NCBI RefSeq assembly: GCF_021341665.1
Contig: NZ_JAJTTH010000012.1
Span: forward strand, 62,001 to 126,000
Reading direction: 5' to 3'
DNA length: 64,000 nucleotides
Source of the DNA: Pseudomonas sp. Au-Pse12
GTDB taxonomy: Bacteria > Pseudomonadota > Gammaproteobacteria > Pseudomonadales > Pseudomonadaceae
Part shown: in pieces, positions 34,130-42,871 of the stretch
Layout of the letters: the number at the start of each line of letters is the position of its first letter
Numbering within the stretch: the first letter of the stretch is position 1
Notes under the pieces: generated by a model
Database searches by the model: none
Seen by the model: only the letters and a program-made list of their open reading frames with translations
Told to the model about the DNA's origin: nothing
Program-made: the position numbers and the translations under genes

Positions 34130-34987
34130 ATGAGCCGCGCCCCCGATACATGGATTCTCACCGCCGACTGCCCCAGCGTGCTCGGCACGGTGGACGCGGT
34201 GACCCGCTTTCTGTTCGAGCAGGGTTGCTACGTCACCGAGCACCACTCCTTCGATGACCGGCTCTCGGGCCGCTTCTTCATCCGCGTGGAATTTCGCCAG
34301 CCCGACGGCCTCGACGAACAGGGGTTCCGCCAGGGGCTGGCCGAGCGCGCCAAAGCCTTCGCGATGAACTTCGAACTGACCGCGCCGCACTACCGGCCGA
34401 AGGTGGTGATCATGGTCTCCAAGGCCGATCACTGCCTCAACGATCTGCTCTATCGCCAGCGCATCGGCCAGTTGCCCATGGACGTGGTGGCGGTGGTGTC
34501 CAACCACCCGGACCTCAAGCCCCTGGCCGACTGGCACCAGATTCCCTACCACCACTTCCCCCTCGACCCCAACGACAAGCCGTCCCAGGAGCGTCAGGTG
34601 TGGCAGGTGATCGAGGAGTCCGGCGCCGAACTGGTGATCCTTGCCCGCTACATGCAAGTGCTGTCGCCGGAGCTGTGCCGCAAGCTCGACGGCAAGGCGA
34701 TCAATATCCACCACTCGCTGCTGCCGGGCTTCAAGGGTGCCAAGCCTTATCACCAGGCCTACAACAAGGGCGTGAAACTGGTGGGCGCCACCGCGCACTA
34801 CATCAACAACGACCTGGACGAAGGCCCGATCATCGCCCAGGGCGTGGAGGTGGTGGACCACAGCTACTACCCCGAGGACCTGATTGCCAAGGGGCGAGAC
34901 ATTGAAGGCCTGACCCTGGCCCGGGCGGTGGGCTACCACATCGAACGCAGAGTCTTCCTTAACGGCAACCGAACGGTCGTTCTTTAG
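34130..34987 (+). CDS. purU: Formyltetrahydrofolate deformylase
   Basis: Enzyme of 285 residues releasing formate from 10-formyl-THF to restore free THF. The N-terminal ACT domain (DTWILTADCPSVLG) is followed by a formyltransferase-type domain with the catalytic region HHSLLPGFKGAKPYHQA and GATAHYINNDLDEGPII. Its place after soxG fits its role of recycling folate loaded by sarcosine oxidase. The stop codon TAG falls at the beginning of a heptad-phased repeat. Confidence 0.94.
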   Translation: MSRAPDTWILTADCPSVLGTVDAVTRFLFEQGCYVTEHHSFDDRLSGRFFIRVEFRQPDGLDEQGFRQGLAERAKAFAMNFELTAPHYRPKVVIMVSKADHCLNDLLYRQRIGQLPMDVVAVVSNHPDLKPLADWHQIPYHHFPLDPNDKPSQERQVWQVIEESGAELVILARYMQVLSPELCRKLDGKAINIHHSLLPGFKGAKPYHQAYNKGVKLVGATAHYINNDLDEGPIIAQGVEVVDHSYYPEDLIAKGRDIEGLTLARAVGYHIERRVFLNGNRTVVL

Positions 34988-35070
34988 CGACAAGCTGCAA
35001 GCTCCAAGCCGCTAGAAAAAGCGGCGTGCACACTTCTTGCGGCTTGTAGCTTGCCGCTTGAAGCTTGTTT
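34985..35070. repeat. Heptad-phased inverted repeat between purU and fdhA
   Basis: Begins TTTAGCGACAAGCTGCAAGC at the purU stop and continues CTCCAAGCCGC. After a short centre it has the complementary arm GCGGCTTGTAGCTTGCCGC and TTGAAGCTTG. It is the same family as the copies at 7864/7981 (identical TTTAGCGRCA start) and 42872. Confidence 0.7.
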
Positions 35071-35107
35071 CACTCTCGTCACAACAACAAATAAAGAGGT
35101 GACTGAC

Positions 35108-36307
35108 ATGTCTGGTAATCGTGGTGTCGTGTATCTGGGCAGCGGCAAGGTCGAGGTACAGAAAATCGACTATCCAAAAATGCAGGACCCGCGCGGCAGG
35201 AAGATCGAGCACGGCGTCATCCTGCGCGTGGTCTCCACCAATATCTGCGGTTCGGACCAACACATGGTTCGCGGCCGTACCACCGCCCAGGTCGGCCTGG
35301 TCCTGGGCCACGAAATCACCGGCGAAGTCATCGAGAAGGGCAGTGACGTCGAGAACCTGAAGATCGGTGACCTGGTGTCGGTGCCGTTCAACGTGGCGTG
35401 CGGACGCTGCCGTTCCTGCAAGGAACAACACACCGGGGTCTGCCTGACCGTCAACCCGGCCCGCGCCGGCGGTGCCTACGGCTACGTCGACATGGGCGAC
35501 TGGACCGGTGGCCAGGCCGAATACGTGCTGGTGCCTTACGCCGACTTCAACCTGCTGAAACTGCCGGACCGCGACAAGGCCATGGAGAAGATCCGCGACC
35601 TGACCTGCCTCTCCGACATCCTGCCCACCGGTTATCACGGTGCGGTGACCGCCGGTGTCGGCCCGGGCAGCAGCGTCTACATTGCCGGTGCCGGCCCCGT
35701 GGGCCTGGCGGCGGCCGCCTCGGCTCGCCTGCTGGGGGCGGCGGTGGTGATCGTCGGCGACGTCAACCCGGTGCGCCTGGCCCACGCCAAGGCCCAGGGT
35801 TTTGAAATTGCCGACCTGTCCAAAGACACCCCGCTGCACGAACAGATCGCCGCCCTGCTGGGCGAGCCGGAAGTCGACTGCGCGGTGGACGCCGTGGGCT
35901 TCGAAGCCCGTGGCCACGGCCATGCCGGTGCCCAGCACGAAGCCCCGGCCACCGTGCTCAACTCGTTGATGGGCGTGGTGCGGGTGGCGGGCAAGATTGG
36001 TATTCCCGGCCTGTACGTCACCGAAGACCCGGGCGCCGTGGACGCCGCGGCGAAGATCGGCAGCCTGAGCATCCGCTTCGGCCTGGGCTGGGCCAAATCC
36101 CACAGCTTCCACACCGGCCAGACCCCGGTGATGAAATACAACCGCCAGCTGATGCAGGCCATCATGTGGGACCGCATCAACATCGCCGAAGTGGTGGGCG
36201 TGCAGGTCATCAGCCTCGACGACGCCCCGCGCGGCTATGGCGAATTCGATGCCGGCGTACCGAAGAAATTCGTCATCGACCCGCACAAGCTGTTCAGCGC
36301 TGCCTGA
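35108..36307 (+). CDS. fdhA: Glutathione-independent formaldehyde dehydrogenase
   Basis: Zinc-dependent medium-chain dehydrogenase of 399 residues, as expected for P. putida-type FdhA. The catalytic zinc Cys is in NICGSDQHM (near residue 46) and His in LGHEITGEV. The structural zinc cysteines are CGRCRSCKEQHTGVC, and the NAD motif is GAGPVGLAAAA. The ATG at 35108 with AAAGAGGTG upstream is the expected start. It detoxifies formaldehyde released by GbcA and the demethylases. A strong terminator follows, ending the glyA-fdhA block. Confidence 0.95.
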   Translation: MSGNRGVVYLGSGKVEVQKIDYPKMQDPRGRKIEHGVILRVVSTNICGSDQHMVRGRTTAQVGLVLGHEITGEVIEKGSDVENLKIGDLVSVPFNVACGRCRSCKEQHTGVCLTVNPARAGGAYGYVDMGDWTGGQAEYVLVPYADFNLLKLPDRDKAMEKIRDLTCLSDILPTGYHGAVTAGVGPGSSVYIAGAGPVGLAAAASARLLGAAVVIVGDVNPVRLAHAKAQGFEIADLSKDTPLHEQIAALLGEPEVDCAVDAVGFEARGHGHAGAQHEAPATVLNSLMGVVRVAGKIGIPGLYVTEDPGAVDAAAKIGSLSIRFGLGWAKSHSFHTGQTPVMKYNRQLMQAIMWDRINIAEVVGVQVISLDDAPRGYGEFDAGVPKKFVIDPHKLFSAA

Positions 36308-36348
36308 GGACCGTCAGCCTTTGGGTTGATGCCTGTCAGCCAACTGAA

Positions 36349-36385
36349 AACGCCGCCTTCTCTTGCCGGGAAGGCGGCGTTTTTT
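36349..36385 (+). terminator. Strong intrinsic terminator after fdhA
   Basis: AACGCCGCCTT, an 11-nt loop, then AAGGCGGCGTT and TTTT: an 11-bp perfect stem with a T-tract, 41 nt after the fdhA stop. It is a good Rho-independent terminator for the sox-purU-fdhA transcripts. Confidence 0.9.
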
Positions 36386-36386
36386 C

Positions 36387-36529
36387 TGTGGCGAGGGAGC
36401 TTGCTCCCGCCCGGCCGGCGCCCCGGCGCGTAGCGGTCGTAAACCTGCTGGCGCGGCTTGTCAGGCTCACCGCGTAGATGCTACTGGGGGGCGCTGCGCA
36501 CCCCAGCGGGAGCAAGCTCCCTCGCCACA
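36387..36529. repeat. REP-type element (GTGGCGAGGGAGC family)
   Basis: TGTGGCGAGGGAGCTTGCTC at the left and GAGCAAGCTCCCTCGCCACA at the right end enclose about 100 bp with further partly complementary segments. It fills most of the 323-bp gap between fdhA and the convergent unknown gene. The rest (36530-36630) contains only a weak hairpin, CCGCC-CATT-GGCGG then CTTTT, at 36588-36606. Confidence 0.8.
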
Positions 36530-36630
36530 ACAGGCCTTGCCACTACAACAAGTTCCTGTTCGTTCGGCCGCTCAAGTGAACAGCATTCCGCCCATTGGCG
36601 GGCTTTTCGTTGCCTGCGAACCCGACTCGA

Positions 36631-37194
36631 TCAATAGCCCCTGCCCGGGTAGTCGAACCAGTGTTCTCCACTCAGGATCTCGTTCATGTGGGCGTCGTCA
36701 AGAATCCCTGGTGCATCCCGCAGGAAACGCGAGCGCCACTGGGGCAGCCACCAGTAATTGAGCGCCGTGCCTCTTGGCAGCAGCACCAGGCTCAGGACGG
36801 GGCGCTCTATGGCCCCGCGCTGGTACAGCTGGTGGCTGCGGTCCATGAAGTCCAGGTAGTAGTCGAGGGGCAGGGACAGCATCAGGGCCGTGGTGTGCAC
36901 CTTTTCGGTCTGGGTGCGCTGTGGGTCCTGCAGCAGGTTCAGGGCTTCGCAGTAGTAGCGCTCGGGTTGGCGGGCGAACGCCTGGGCCTCGGGATCTTCA
37001 AGAATGCCCAAGGCGCTGCCGTCGTCGCGCCAGTCGGCTCCCTGGCTATCACTGAAGTGCTGGCGGATGAAGCCGGTCAGCGGGCCGGGGGCCGCGTCGG
37101 TGCATGCGCGGCTATCGACCGGGGTACCGATTCGCCAGAGGAGGATGGCGATTGCCAGGGCCAGCAGCAGGCCGCTGTAGAGCGCAGCTTTCAT
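36631..37194 (-). CDS. Hypothetical membrane-anchored/exported protein in an ECF sigma locus
   Basis: Protein of 187 residues that I do not recognise. An N-terminal hydrophobic segment (MKAALYSGLLLALAIAILLW) acts as a signal anchor or signal peptide. The rest is soluble and rich in aromatic residues, ending ILSGEHWFDYPGRGY. The start at 37194 is preferred over 37239 because it places the hydrophobic segment at the N-terminus. It is downstream of an anti-sigma gene with a 149-bp gap, same strand, so it may be part of the stress response or its target. Two cysteines (CTDAA, YYCEAL) could form a disulfide. Confidence 0.55.
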   Translation of the reverse strand: MKAALYSGLLLALAIAILLWRIGTPVDSRACTDAAPGPLTGFIRQHFSDSQGADWRDDGSALGILEDPEAQAFARQPERYYCEALNLLQDPQRTQTEKVHTTALMLSLPLDYYLDFMDRSHQLYQRGAIERPVLSLVLLPRGTALNYWWLPQWRSRFLRDAPGILDDAHMNEILSGEHWFDYPGRGY

Positions 37195-37343
37195 AAGAGT
37201 CCGTTCGGTGGGTGGCGCCAGGCGACGCGGGGTTTCCATGGCAGGCAGGGGGCTGCCTGCAAGGACGCGGGTGGGGGCCTGGACGCGGAGTTTACCTTGA
37301 GGGCGTTGGCGGCCAAGCCCGCTCCTGCGGCAGCCGTTGCCTG

Positions 37344-38018
37344 TTACAGCGCGCTCAGTTGCCCCTGGTACAGCACCGGCCCGGTCGGTTGCCCGGTGGG
37401 CGAGCCGCCATGGGGCTCAAGGCTCACCGCCAGGGCGATCGGCGTATCGAGCAGGGCGCGCTGGGCCTGGCTCAGGTTGATCTTGCCCTTGCCCCCCACC
37501 GGCACCACGCCCAGGGAAATCGGCGGGCCGTCGGCGGGGATCGCCCAGAGTTCCAGGCTGCGGTCCAGGCCGATGGCGGCCAGGGTCAGGGGTTCGACTT
37601 GCAGGTACTGGGCGTGGGCCTTGATCCGCAGCGCCGGTTGTTGTTCGGCGCTGAGCAGGGTGGCGCTGTAGCGCACCTGATCGCGCTGCTGGATAAAGCC
37701 GATGTACAGGGTCGCCAGCACGGCGCAGGCGGCAAGCGCCAGACGCAGGCGCATCCACCGCGGGTTCTTCTTCGGCAGGTGCAGGACCTGGGGCAGGATA
37801 CGCGCCTGAATGCCTTGCCAGACCTGTTCCGGTACTGCCTGCTCGGGGATGGCTTCGGTCAGGCTGGCGAGGCTTTCTTGCCACTGCGCCAGTTCTTCGC
37901 GCAGGGCCGCGTCGTCCAGCAGGAGCATTTCAAAACGCCGGCGCGCGGCGCCCTGCATCAGGCCGATGGCGTAGTCGGCGGCCAGCGCGCGGCGGCGTTC
38001 AGGGGTTTGATAATTCAT
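37344..38018 (-). CDS. Anti-sigma factor, RskA-type
   Basis: Membrane-bound anti-sigma factor of 224 residues. The N-terminal cytoplasmic sigma-binding part (RRRALAADYAIGLMQGAARRRFE, residues 8-30) is followed by one transmembrane helix (about residues 93-113, LRLALAACAVLATLYIGFI) and a periplasmic RskA-C-like domain ending with GSPTGQPTGPVLYQGQLSAL. No CxxC or HxxxCxxC zinc motif is seen, so it is not a redox ZAS type. Its ATG overlaps the sigma factor's stop by 4 nt, the standard pairing. Confidence 0.85.
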   Translation of the reverse strand: MNYQTPERRRALAADYAIGLMQGAARRRFEMLLLDDAALREELAQWQESLASLTEAIPEQAVPEQVWQGIQARILPQVLHLPKKNPRWMRLRLALAACAVLATLYIGFIQQRDQVRYSATLLSAEQQPALRIKAHAQYLQVEPLTLAAIGLDRSLELWAIPADGPPISLGVVPVGGKGKINLSQAQRALLDTPIALAVSLEPHGGSPTGQPTGPVLYQGQLSAL

Positions 38019-38563
38019 GATTCAAGGCACCTGCGCAGGCGTTCCATGCCGCGGCGGATCCAGGATTTGACCGAGCCCAGGGGCGCCGCCAGGTGCTCGG
38101 CCAGTTCCGAGCAGGACAGGCCCTGGAAGTAGGCCACGGTAATCGACTGGCGCTGCATGCCGTCGAGGCTTTCCAGGCAGCGGTTCAGGGCCTGGGCGGC
38201 GCGGGCGCTGTCCAGCAGTTCATGGGCCGACGGGCTTTCATCCTCCAGCTGTTGTTCTTCGCGTTCGCCCAGCGGCCGTTCGCGGTGTTTGCGCAACTGG
38301 TCGATGGCCTGGTTGCGGGTGATGTTGATCATCCAGGTCAGGGGCGCGGACAGGTGCGGCTGGTAGCGCACGGCGTTGTTCCAGATACGCACGAAGCTCT
38401 CCTGCAGCACTTCCTCGGCCAGATCGCGGCGGCCCATGAAGCGCAGGGCGACGCCCATCAGCCGCGGTGCAACGTTGCGGTACAGGGTTTCGAAGGCGCG
38501 GCGATCACCCAGTGAACACTGGGCCAGCAGATGCCGGAGCTGATCAGGGTCGAGAGCGGAAAT
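38015..38563 (-). CDS. ECF-type RNA polymerase sigma factor, probable ATT start
   Basis: ECF sigma factor of 182 residues. Region 2 is visible in LYRNVAPRLMGVALRFMGRRDLAEEVLQESFVRIW (read as separate segments) and region 4 in SITVAYFQGLSCSEL with APLGSVKSWIRRGMERL. No ATG, GTG or well-placed TTG precedes the conserved start ALDPDQLRHLL. GGAG lies 7 nt upstream of an ATT at 38563, so ATT is the best-supported start. A TTG at 38587 without ribosome site is the alternative. It is coupled to an anti-sigma gene. The inducing signal is unknown. Confidence 0.8.
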   Translation of the reverse strand: MSALDPDQLRHLLAQCSLGDRRAFETLYRNVAPRLMGVALRFMGRRDLAEEVLQESFVRIWNNAVRYQPHLSAPLTWMINITRNQAIDQLRKHRERPLGEREEQQLEDESPSAHELLDSARAAQALNRCLESLDGMQRQSITVAYFQGLSCSELAEHLAAPLGSVKSWIRRGMERLRRCLES

Positions 38564-38884
38564 GGCGGTTCTCCAGGCAAGCGGCAAGTGGATGGACCAC
38601 TGCTGGCGACGGTCAATGCAGCCAGAGGGTAGTCCAGGGTGGGCAGTTGTTCCATTCACGGGGTGCGGCCTCATGCTACGGCGGGCGCCGGTCTTGGCTC
38701 CGCCGATCGTCGATGCGGGATATACGCAGAGCGGGAGGCCATGGATGCGCGGATTGTCGACTAAAATCCAGGAGGCGCGAGCGCGGCTCCACGCGTTTCG
38801 GAACATTCGCCGTGCAGATCAGTCAAAAGGCTGTTTTCCAGCCACCCGACCAGGGATGGTTTCCTGCCCTTTGAGGTTGTTTCG
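38564..38884. other. Divergent region between ECF sigma gene and DUF2780 gene
   Basis: This 321-bp region has no supported gene. It should contain the autoregulated sigma-factor promoter on the minus strand and the promoter of the DUF2780 gene on the plus strand. I could not identify a convincing ECF promoter pair or repeat. Confidence 0.4.
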
Positions 38885-39448
38885 ATGAATATTCCACGCG
38901 GTTTTGCCCTGGCCACCCTGATGAGCCTGGCAGCCGGTTCGGCGTTGGCCGGCGGTTTCAGCTTGAGCGATGCGGCCAACGCCATTGCCGGCATGCAGGG
39001 CGGTGACAAGGCCGCTGCCGCCGCGCCGACTTCCCAGACCGCCGACCTGCTGGGCACCCTGGCGCAACTCAATGTCACCCCCCAGCAAGCCATTGGCGGC
39101 ACCGGCGCCATGCTCGGCCTGGCGAAGAATCAGCTCAGCGGTTCCGACTATTCGCAACTGAGCCAAAGCGTACCGGGCCTGGACCAGCTCTCGGGCAGCA
39201 ACGCCCTGGGCAGCCTGGGCGCCTTGAGCGGCCTGCTCGGCCAGTCTTCCGGCAAGGGCGCCGGCCTGGACAGCGCCCTGGGCAACGTCAAGGACACCAA
39301 TGACCTGAACAACGCCTTTGGCGCCCTGGGCATGGACAGCGGCATGATCGGCCAGTTTGCGCCGCTGATCCTGCAGTACCTGGGCCAGCAGGGCGTTGGC
39401 GGTTCCCTGCTGCAAAGCCTGGGCGGCATCTGGGGCGTGGCCAAGTAA
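38885..39448 (+). CDS. DUF2780 (VcgC/VcgE-like) exported protein
   Basis: Exported protein of 187 residues with a signal peptide (MNIPRGFALATLMSLAAGSALA). The mature part is low in charge and rich in Gly, Ala, Leu, Ser and Gln, with repeated helical segments (QTADLLGTLAQLNVTPQQAIGG, LGSLGALSGLLG). This composition is typical of DUF2780. No cysteines or catalytic motifs are present. It has its own upstream region and is not obviously co-transcribed with neighbours. Function is unknown. Confidence 0.75.
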   Translation: MNIPRGFALATLMSLAAGSALAGGFSLSDAANAIAGMQGGDKAAAAAPTSQTADLLGTLAQLNVTPQQAIGGTGAMLGLAKNQLSGSDYSQLSQSVPGLDQLSGSNALGSLGALSGLLGQSSGKGAGLDSALGNVKDTNDLNNAFGALGMDSGMIGQFAPLILQYLGQQGVGGSLLQSLGGIWGVAK

Positions 39449-39586
39449 CGCGCTCCGGCTCCGGCGCCTGGCGCGCCGGGGCTTCCCCTGATTCCTGAAA
39501 CAGCGGTCTTTACCTTTCCCGGAGTTTTCGCCGAATCGGGCCTGTGCTATATCTCGCGCCCCGTTTTCCAAGGAAGCTTGAACGCG

Positions 39587-40015
39587 ATGTTCATGGATGC
39601 ACTGAAGATGTCTTTGCCCGCCGACGCGGTGCTCGGTTTCATGCTCTACATGCTGGGCGCTGCCCTGGTCTTTGCCCTCTACGCGTTCATCTATACGCGC
39701 CTGACCCCCTATAACGAGTTCGCCTTGATCCGCCAGGGCAACAGTGCGGCGGCCATCGCCTTGTCCGGCGCCTTGCTGGGCTTTGCCATTCCGGTGGCCA
39801 GCGCGATTTCCCATTCCATCTCGATCATCGATTTCCTGCTCTGGGCCGGCATCGCCTCGGTGGTGCAGCTGCTGGCGTTCTTTGTCGTCAGCCTGACCCT
39901 CAAGGGCCTGTCCCAGCGCATTGCCAACCAGGAAAACGCCGCGGCGATCCTGGTGGCGGCGGTGTCTGTCGGTGTCGGCCTGCTGAATGCGGCCTGCATG
40001 ACCCCATCGGTCTGA
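39587..40015 (+). CDS. DUF350 (YjfL-like) membrane protein
   Basis: Integral membrane protein of 142 residues with four transmembrane helices and the DUF350 hallmark YNEFALIRQGNSAAAIALSGALLGFAIP, read as a loop plus helix 2. AAGGAAG lies about 14 nt upstream of the ATG; an ATG 6 nt later is possible. It starts an operon with YgiB-like and YgiC-like genes. The same grouping (YjfL-YjfM-YjfC or YgiB-YgiC) is known in enterobacteria, where the role is not established. Confidence 0.85.
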   Translation: MFMDALKMSLPADAVLGFMLYMLGAALVFALYAFIYTRLTPYNEFALIRQGNSAAAIALSGALLGFAIPVASAISHSISIIDFLLWAGIASVVQLLAFFVVSLTLKGLSQRIANQENAAAILVAAVSVGVGLLNAACMTPSV

Positions 40016-40025
40016 GGGCGCCGGC

Positions 40026-40766
40026 ATGAAACGCAGTAAAAGCGTGCGCCTGGTGCTGCTGGGCAGCGTGCCGTTCGCCCTGGCCGCCTGTGACGGCGAG
40101 CCTCAGGCGACTCGGGAAGTTCGCCAAGTCCAGCATTTCACCAGCCCGCAGGAGTGTGAGCAGGCGCAGATCCCACTGGACATCTGCCAGTCGGCCCGCG
40201 ACGACGCCTGGGAGCGTAGTGACGTGGTGGCCCCGCGTTACCCGGACCTGCAAGACTGCGAGGAGGACTTCTACCCCGGCAGTTGCAAGGTCTCCATCTA
40301 CAATCGGACCTACATACCGACTTTCCAGGGCTTTGCCCTGACCAGCCAACGCATGGTGCCGGTCAAGCCCGAGGACGAGCCGCAGCAAACCAGCTCCAAT
40401 TCCAGCGGCACCAGTAGCAGTGGTAGCAGCGCGGTGAGCGCCGGCAATGGAGGCTCGTACGGGGGTGGCTCTTCCAGTTCCGGTTCCAGTTTCTGGCGCT
40501 GGATCGGCCTGGATTCGAGCCCGGAGCCACGGTATTTCAGCGAGGCCCTGTACCAGGAGCGCGACGGTCGCGGCGGTGTGCAATTGAGCACCCTCAGCCA
40601 GCAGGTCGAGGCCGGCAAGACCTTCAGCCATGCCAACAACGGTGGCCGTTTCGGTATTTCCAGTCCGGAGCGCTTCACCCGCGCCGGCGACTCCATGGCC
40701 GGCGCCCATGAGGTGGTCAGTCGAGGCGGTTTCGGTTCCGGGCACAGCTGGGGTTTCGGTTCTTGA
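40026..40766 (+). CDS. DUF1190 (YgiB-like) lipoprotein
   Basis: Predicted lipoprotein of 246 residues. The signal peptide ends in a lipobox, FALAAC (Cys21). Conserved features are FTSPQECEQAQIPLDICQ and YPDLQDCEEDFYPGSC, with several cysteines. A Ser/Gly-rich low-complexity linker lies at about 118-158, and the C-terminal end is Gly/Phe-rich (GFGSGHSWGFGS). Its stop overlaps the TTG start of the next gene (TTGA), so translation of the YgiC-like enzyme is coupled to it. Confidence 0.85.
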   Translation: MKRSKSVRLVLLGSVPFALAACDGEPQATREVRQVQHFTSPQECEQAQIPLDICQSARDDAWERSDVVAPRYPDLQDCEEDFYPGSCKVSIYNRTYIPTFQGFALTSQRMVPVKPEDEPQQTSSNSSGTSSSGSSAVSAGNGGSYGGGSSSSGSSFWRWIGLDSSPEPRYFSEALYQERDGRGGVQLSTLSQQVEAGKTFSHANNGGRFGISSPERFTRAGDSMAGAHEVVSRGGFGSGHSWGFGS

Positions 40767-41917
40767 AGCGCATCCCCAGCACCCCGCGTGCGGATTGGCA
40801 GGCCACGGCGCAGCAGTTGGGCTTTGCCTTCCACACCTTCGACGGCGAGCCGTACTGGGACGAGTCGGCCTACTACCGCTTCAGCCTGCGGCAGATCGAG
40901 GACGACCTGGAGGACCCGACCCAGGAACTGCACGAGCTGTGCATGGCCCTGGTGGCCGAAGTGGTGGACAGCGAAGCGTTGCTGGAGCGCCTGGCCATTC
41001 CCCGGGCCTTTCACGAGTTGATCCGCCAGTCGTGGAAGCAGGGCGACCCCCATCTCTACGGGCGCATGGACCTGTGCTACGACGGCAGCGGCCCGGCCAA
41101 GTTGCTGGAGACCAATTACGACACGCCGACCTCGCTGTATGAGGCGAGCTTCTTCCAGTACGTCTGGCTTGAGCAGCAGTTGCAGCGCGGGCGGTTGCCG
41201 GCTGGCTGCGATCAGTTCAACAGCATCGAGGACAAGCTGCTGCAGGCCTTCGTCCAGGGCGGCTTCAAGTCGCCGATGCACTTCGCCTCGGTCAGGGATT
41301 CACTGGAGGATCGCGGCACCGTCGAATACCTGCGCGACATTGCCCGTCAGGCTGGCCTGGGCACGCGCCTGATCAATATCGAGGACATCGGCCTCAATGC
41401 CGGTGGGCGTTTCGTCGACCTGCTGGAGATGCCCATCGACAGCCTGTTCAAGCTCTATCCCTGGGAACAGCTGTTCCACGAAGCCTACGGCCCGGCGATT
41501 GCCGGCAGCGGCACGCAGTTTGTCGAGCCGCCGTGGAAGGCGATTCTTTCCAACAAGGGCGCGCTGGCCCTGCTCTGGGAGCGGCACGCGGGGCACCCGA
41601 ACCTGCTGCCGGCGTTTATTGACGACGACCCCTCCGCCAGCCTGGGCCCGGGTTGGGTGCGCAAGCCGTTCTTTTCCCGAGAGGGCGCCAATGTGGAAAT
41701 CTGCACCGAAGGCGGTGAGCGCCTGATCGAGGCCGGGCCCTATGGCGGGCCCTGTATCCGCCAGCGGTTTCACCCGCTGCCGGTGTTTGCCGGCAACCAC
41801 ACGGTGATTGGCAGTTGGGTGATTGGCGACCAGCCAGCGGGGATCGGCATTCGTGAAGACAACTCGCCGATCACCAAGGACAGCAGCCGCTTCCTGCCCC
41901 ACGTGATCAGCGATTGA
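40763..41917 (+). CDS. Glutathionylspermidine synthase-like (YgiC/YjfC) ATP-grasp protein
   Basis: ATP-grasp-type protein of 384 residues related to the synthetase half of glutathionylspermidine synthase. Motifs include LLETNYDTPTSLYE, ILSNKGALALLWERH, WVRKPFFSREGANVEI and the C-terminal VIGSWVIGDQPAGIGIRED. The start is a TTG at 40763 that overlaps the stop of the YgiB-like gene; no ATG is available before the conserved N-terminus. Probable role is an amide or peptide ligase acting on an unknown substrate, possibly the YgiB-like lipoprotein (inference from the constant pairing). Confidence 0.85.
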   Translation: MKRIPSTPRADWQATAQQLGFAFHTFDGEPYWDESAYYRFSLRQIEDDLEDPTQELHELCMALVAEVVDSEALLERLAIPRAFHELIRQSWKQGDPHLYGRMDLCYDGSGPAKLLETNYDTPTSLYEASFFQYVWLEQQLQRGRLPAGCDQFNSIEDKLLQAFVQGGFKSPMHFASVRDSLEDRGTVEYLRDIARQAGLGTRLINIEDIGLNAGGRFVDLLEMPIDSLFKLYPWEQLFHEAYGPAIAGSGTQFVEPPWKAILSNKGALALLWERHAGHPNLLPAFIDDDPSASLGPGWVRKPFFSREGANVEICTEGGERLIEAGPYGGPCIRQRFHPLPVFAGNHTVIGSWVIGDQPAGIGIREDNSPITKDSSRFLPHVISD

Positions 41918-42805
41918 TCAGCGGCGTTCGTTCAGCAGTTCGCTGATGCGCTGGTCCTTGTCGGTCCACAGCCGGTTGACCCAGTCCTGCACCTGTTGGC
42001 GGAACGCCGGGTCGTTTTCGTAATCGCCGTGCCACAGCGCCGGGTCCAGCTCGCGGGTGCGGATGTCGATGATCACCTTGGGCACGCTGCCACTGATCAG
42101 GTCCCAGAAACCGGGAATGCGTTCCTGGGGATAGACCACGGTGACGTCCAGCATGGCGTCCAGTTGCTCGCCCATGGCCGCGAGGACGAAGGCCACGCCG
42201 CCGGCCTTGGGTTTGAGCAGGTGCTGGAAGGGCGAGTCTTGCTGCTGGCGCTTGGCCGGGGTGAAGCGGGTGCCTTCCAGGTAATTGACCACGGTCACCG
42301 GCTGGCGCTTGAACAGCTCGCAGGCGGCCTTGGTGATCTCCAGGTCCTTGCCTTGCAGTTCCGGGTGCTTGGCCAGGAACGCCTTGCTGTAGCGCTTCAT
42401 GAAGGGGTAGTCCAGGGCCCACCAGGCCAGGCCCAGGAATGGCACCCAGATCAGTTCCTTCTTGAGGAAGAACTTGAAGAACGGCGTGCGCCGGTTGAGG
42501 GTCTGGATCAGTGCCGGGATGTCGACCCAGGACTGGTGGTTGCTCACCACCAGGTAGGAGGTGTCGACCCGCAGGCCTTCGCCGCCGCGAATGTCCCAGT
42601 GGGTGGGGATGCACAGGGCGAAGATCAGCTTGTCGATCTCGGCCCAGGTCTCGGCGATCCACATCACCGCGGCCGAGGCGTAATCGCGCAGGCGCCCGGG
42701 CAGAACCAGCTTGAGCAGGGCGAACACCATCAGCGGGCCGAACAGCACCAGGGTGTTGAGCAGCAGGAGCAGGGTGACGAAACAGCCGGTGAGCAGGCGG
42801 CGCAT
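41918..42805 (-). CDS. Lysophospholipid acyltransferase family protein (PlsC/YihG-like)
   Basis: Inner-membrane acyltransferase of 295 residues. The N-terminal membrane segment (MRRLLTGCFVTLLLLLNTLV) is followed by the NHQSWVD catalytic motif (variant of NHx4D) and EGTRFTP, which contacts the phosphate of the acceptor. The start at 42805 was chosen because it begins directly before the membrane helix; an in-frame start at 42865 would add 20 residues with no family counterpart. It is convergent with the YgiC-like gene with no gap. Likely substrate is a lysophosphatidic acid-type lipid. Confidence 0.85.
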   Translation of the reverse strand: MRRLLTGCFVTLLLLLNTLVLFGPLMVFALLKLVLPGRLRDYASAAVMWIAETWAEIDKLIFALCIPTHWDIRGGEGLRVDTSYLVVSNHQSWVDIPALIQTLNRRTPFFKFFLKKELIWVPFLGLAWWALDYPFMKRYSKAFLAKHPELQGKDLEITKAACELFKRQPVTVVNYLEGTRFTPAKRQQQDSPFQHLLKPKAGGVAFVLAAMGEQLDAMLDVTVVYPQERIPGFWDLISGSVPKVIIDIRTRELDPALWHGDYENDPAFRQQVQDWVNRLWTDKDQRISELLNERR

Positions 42806-42871
42806 AAGGCACTCTTTGCAATCTTTTGGGCGCGCCATGATAAGCAGCTTCGCCGGGCAGGCCAAATTCTA

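Noticed and set aside
36387..36529. REP elements as insertion sequences
   Set aside because: No transposase gene is associated, the elements are about 30-150 bp, and they match the known non-autonomous Pseudomonas palindromes.
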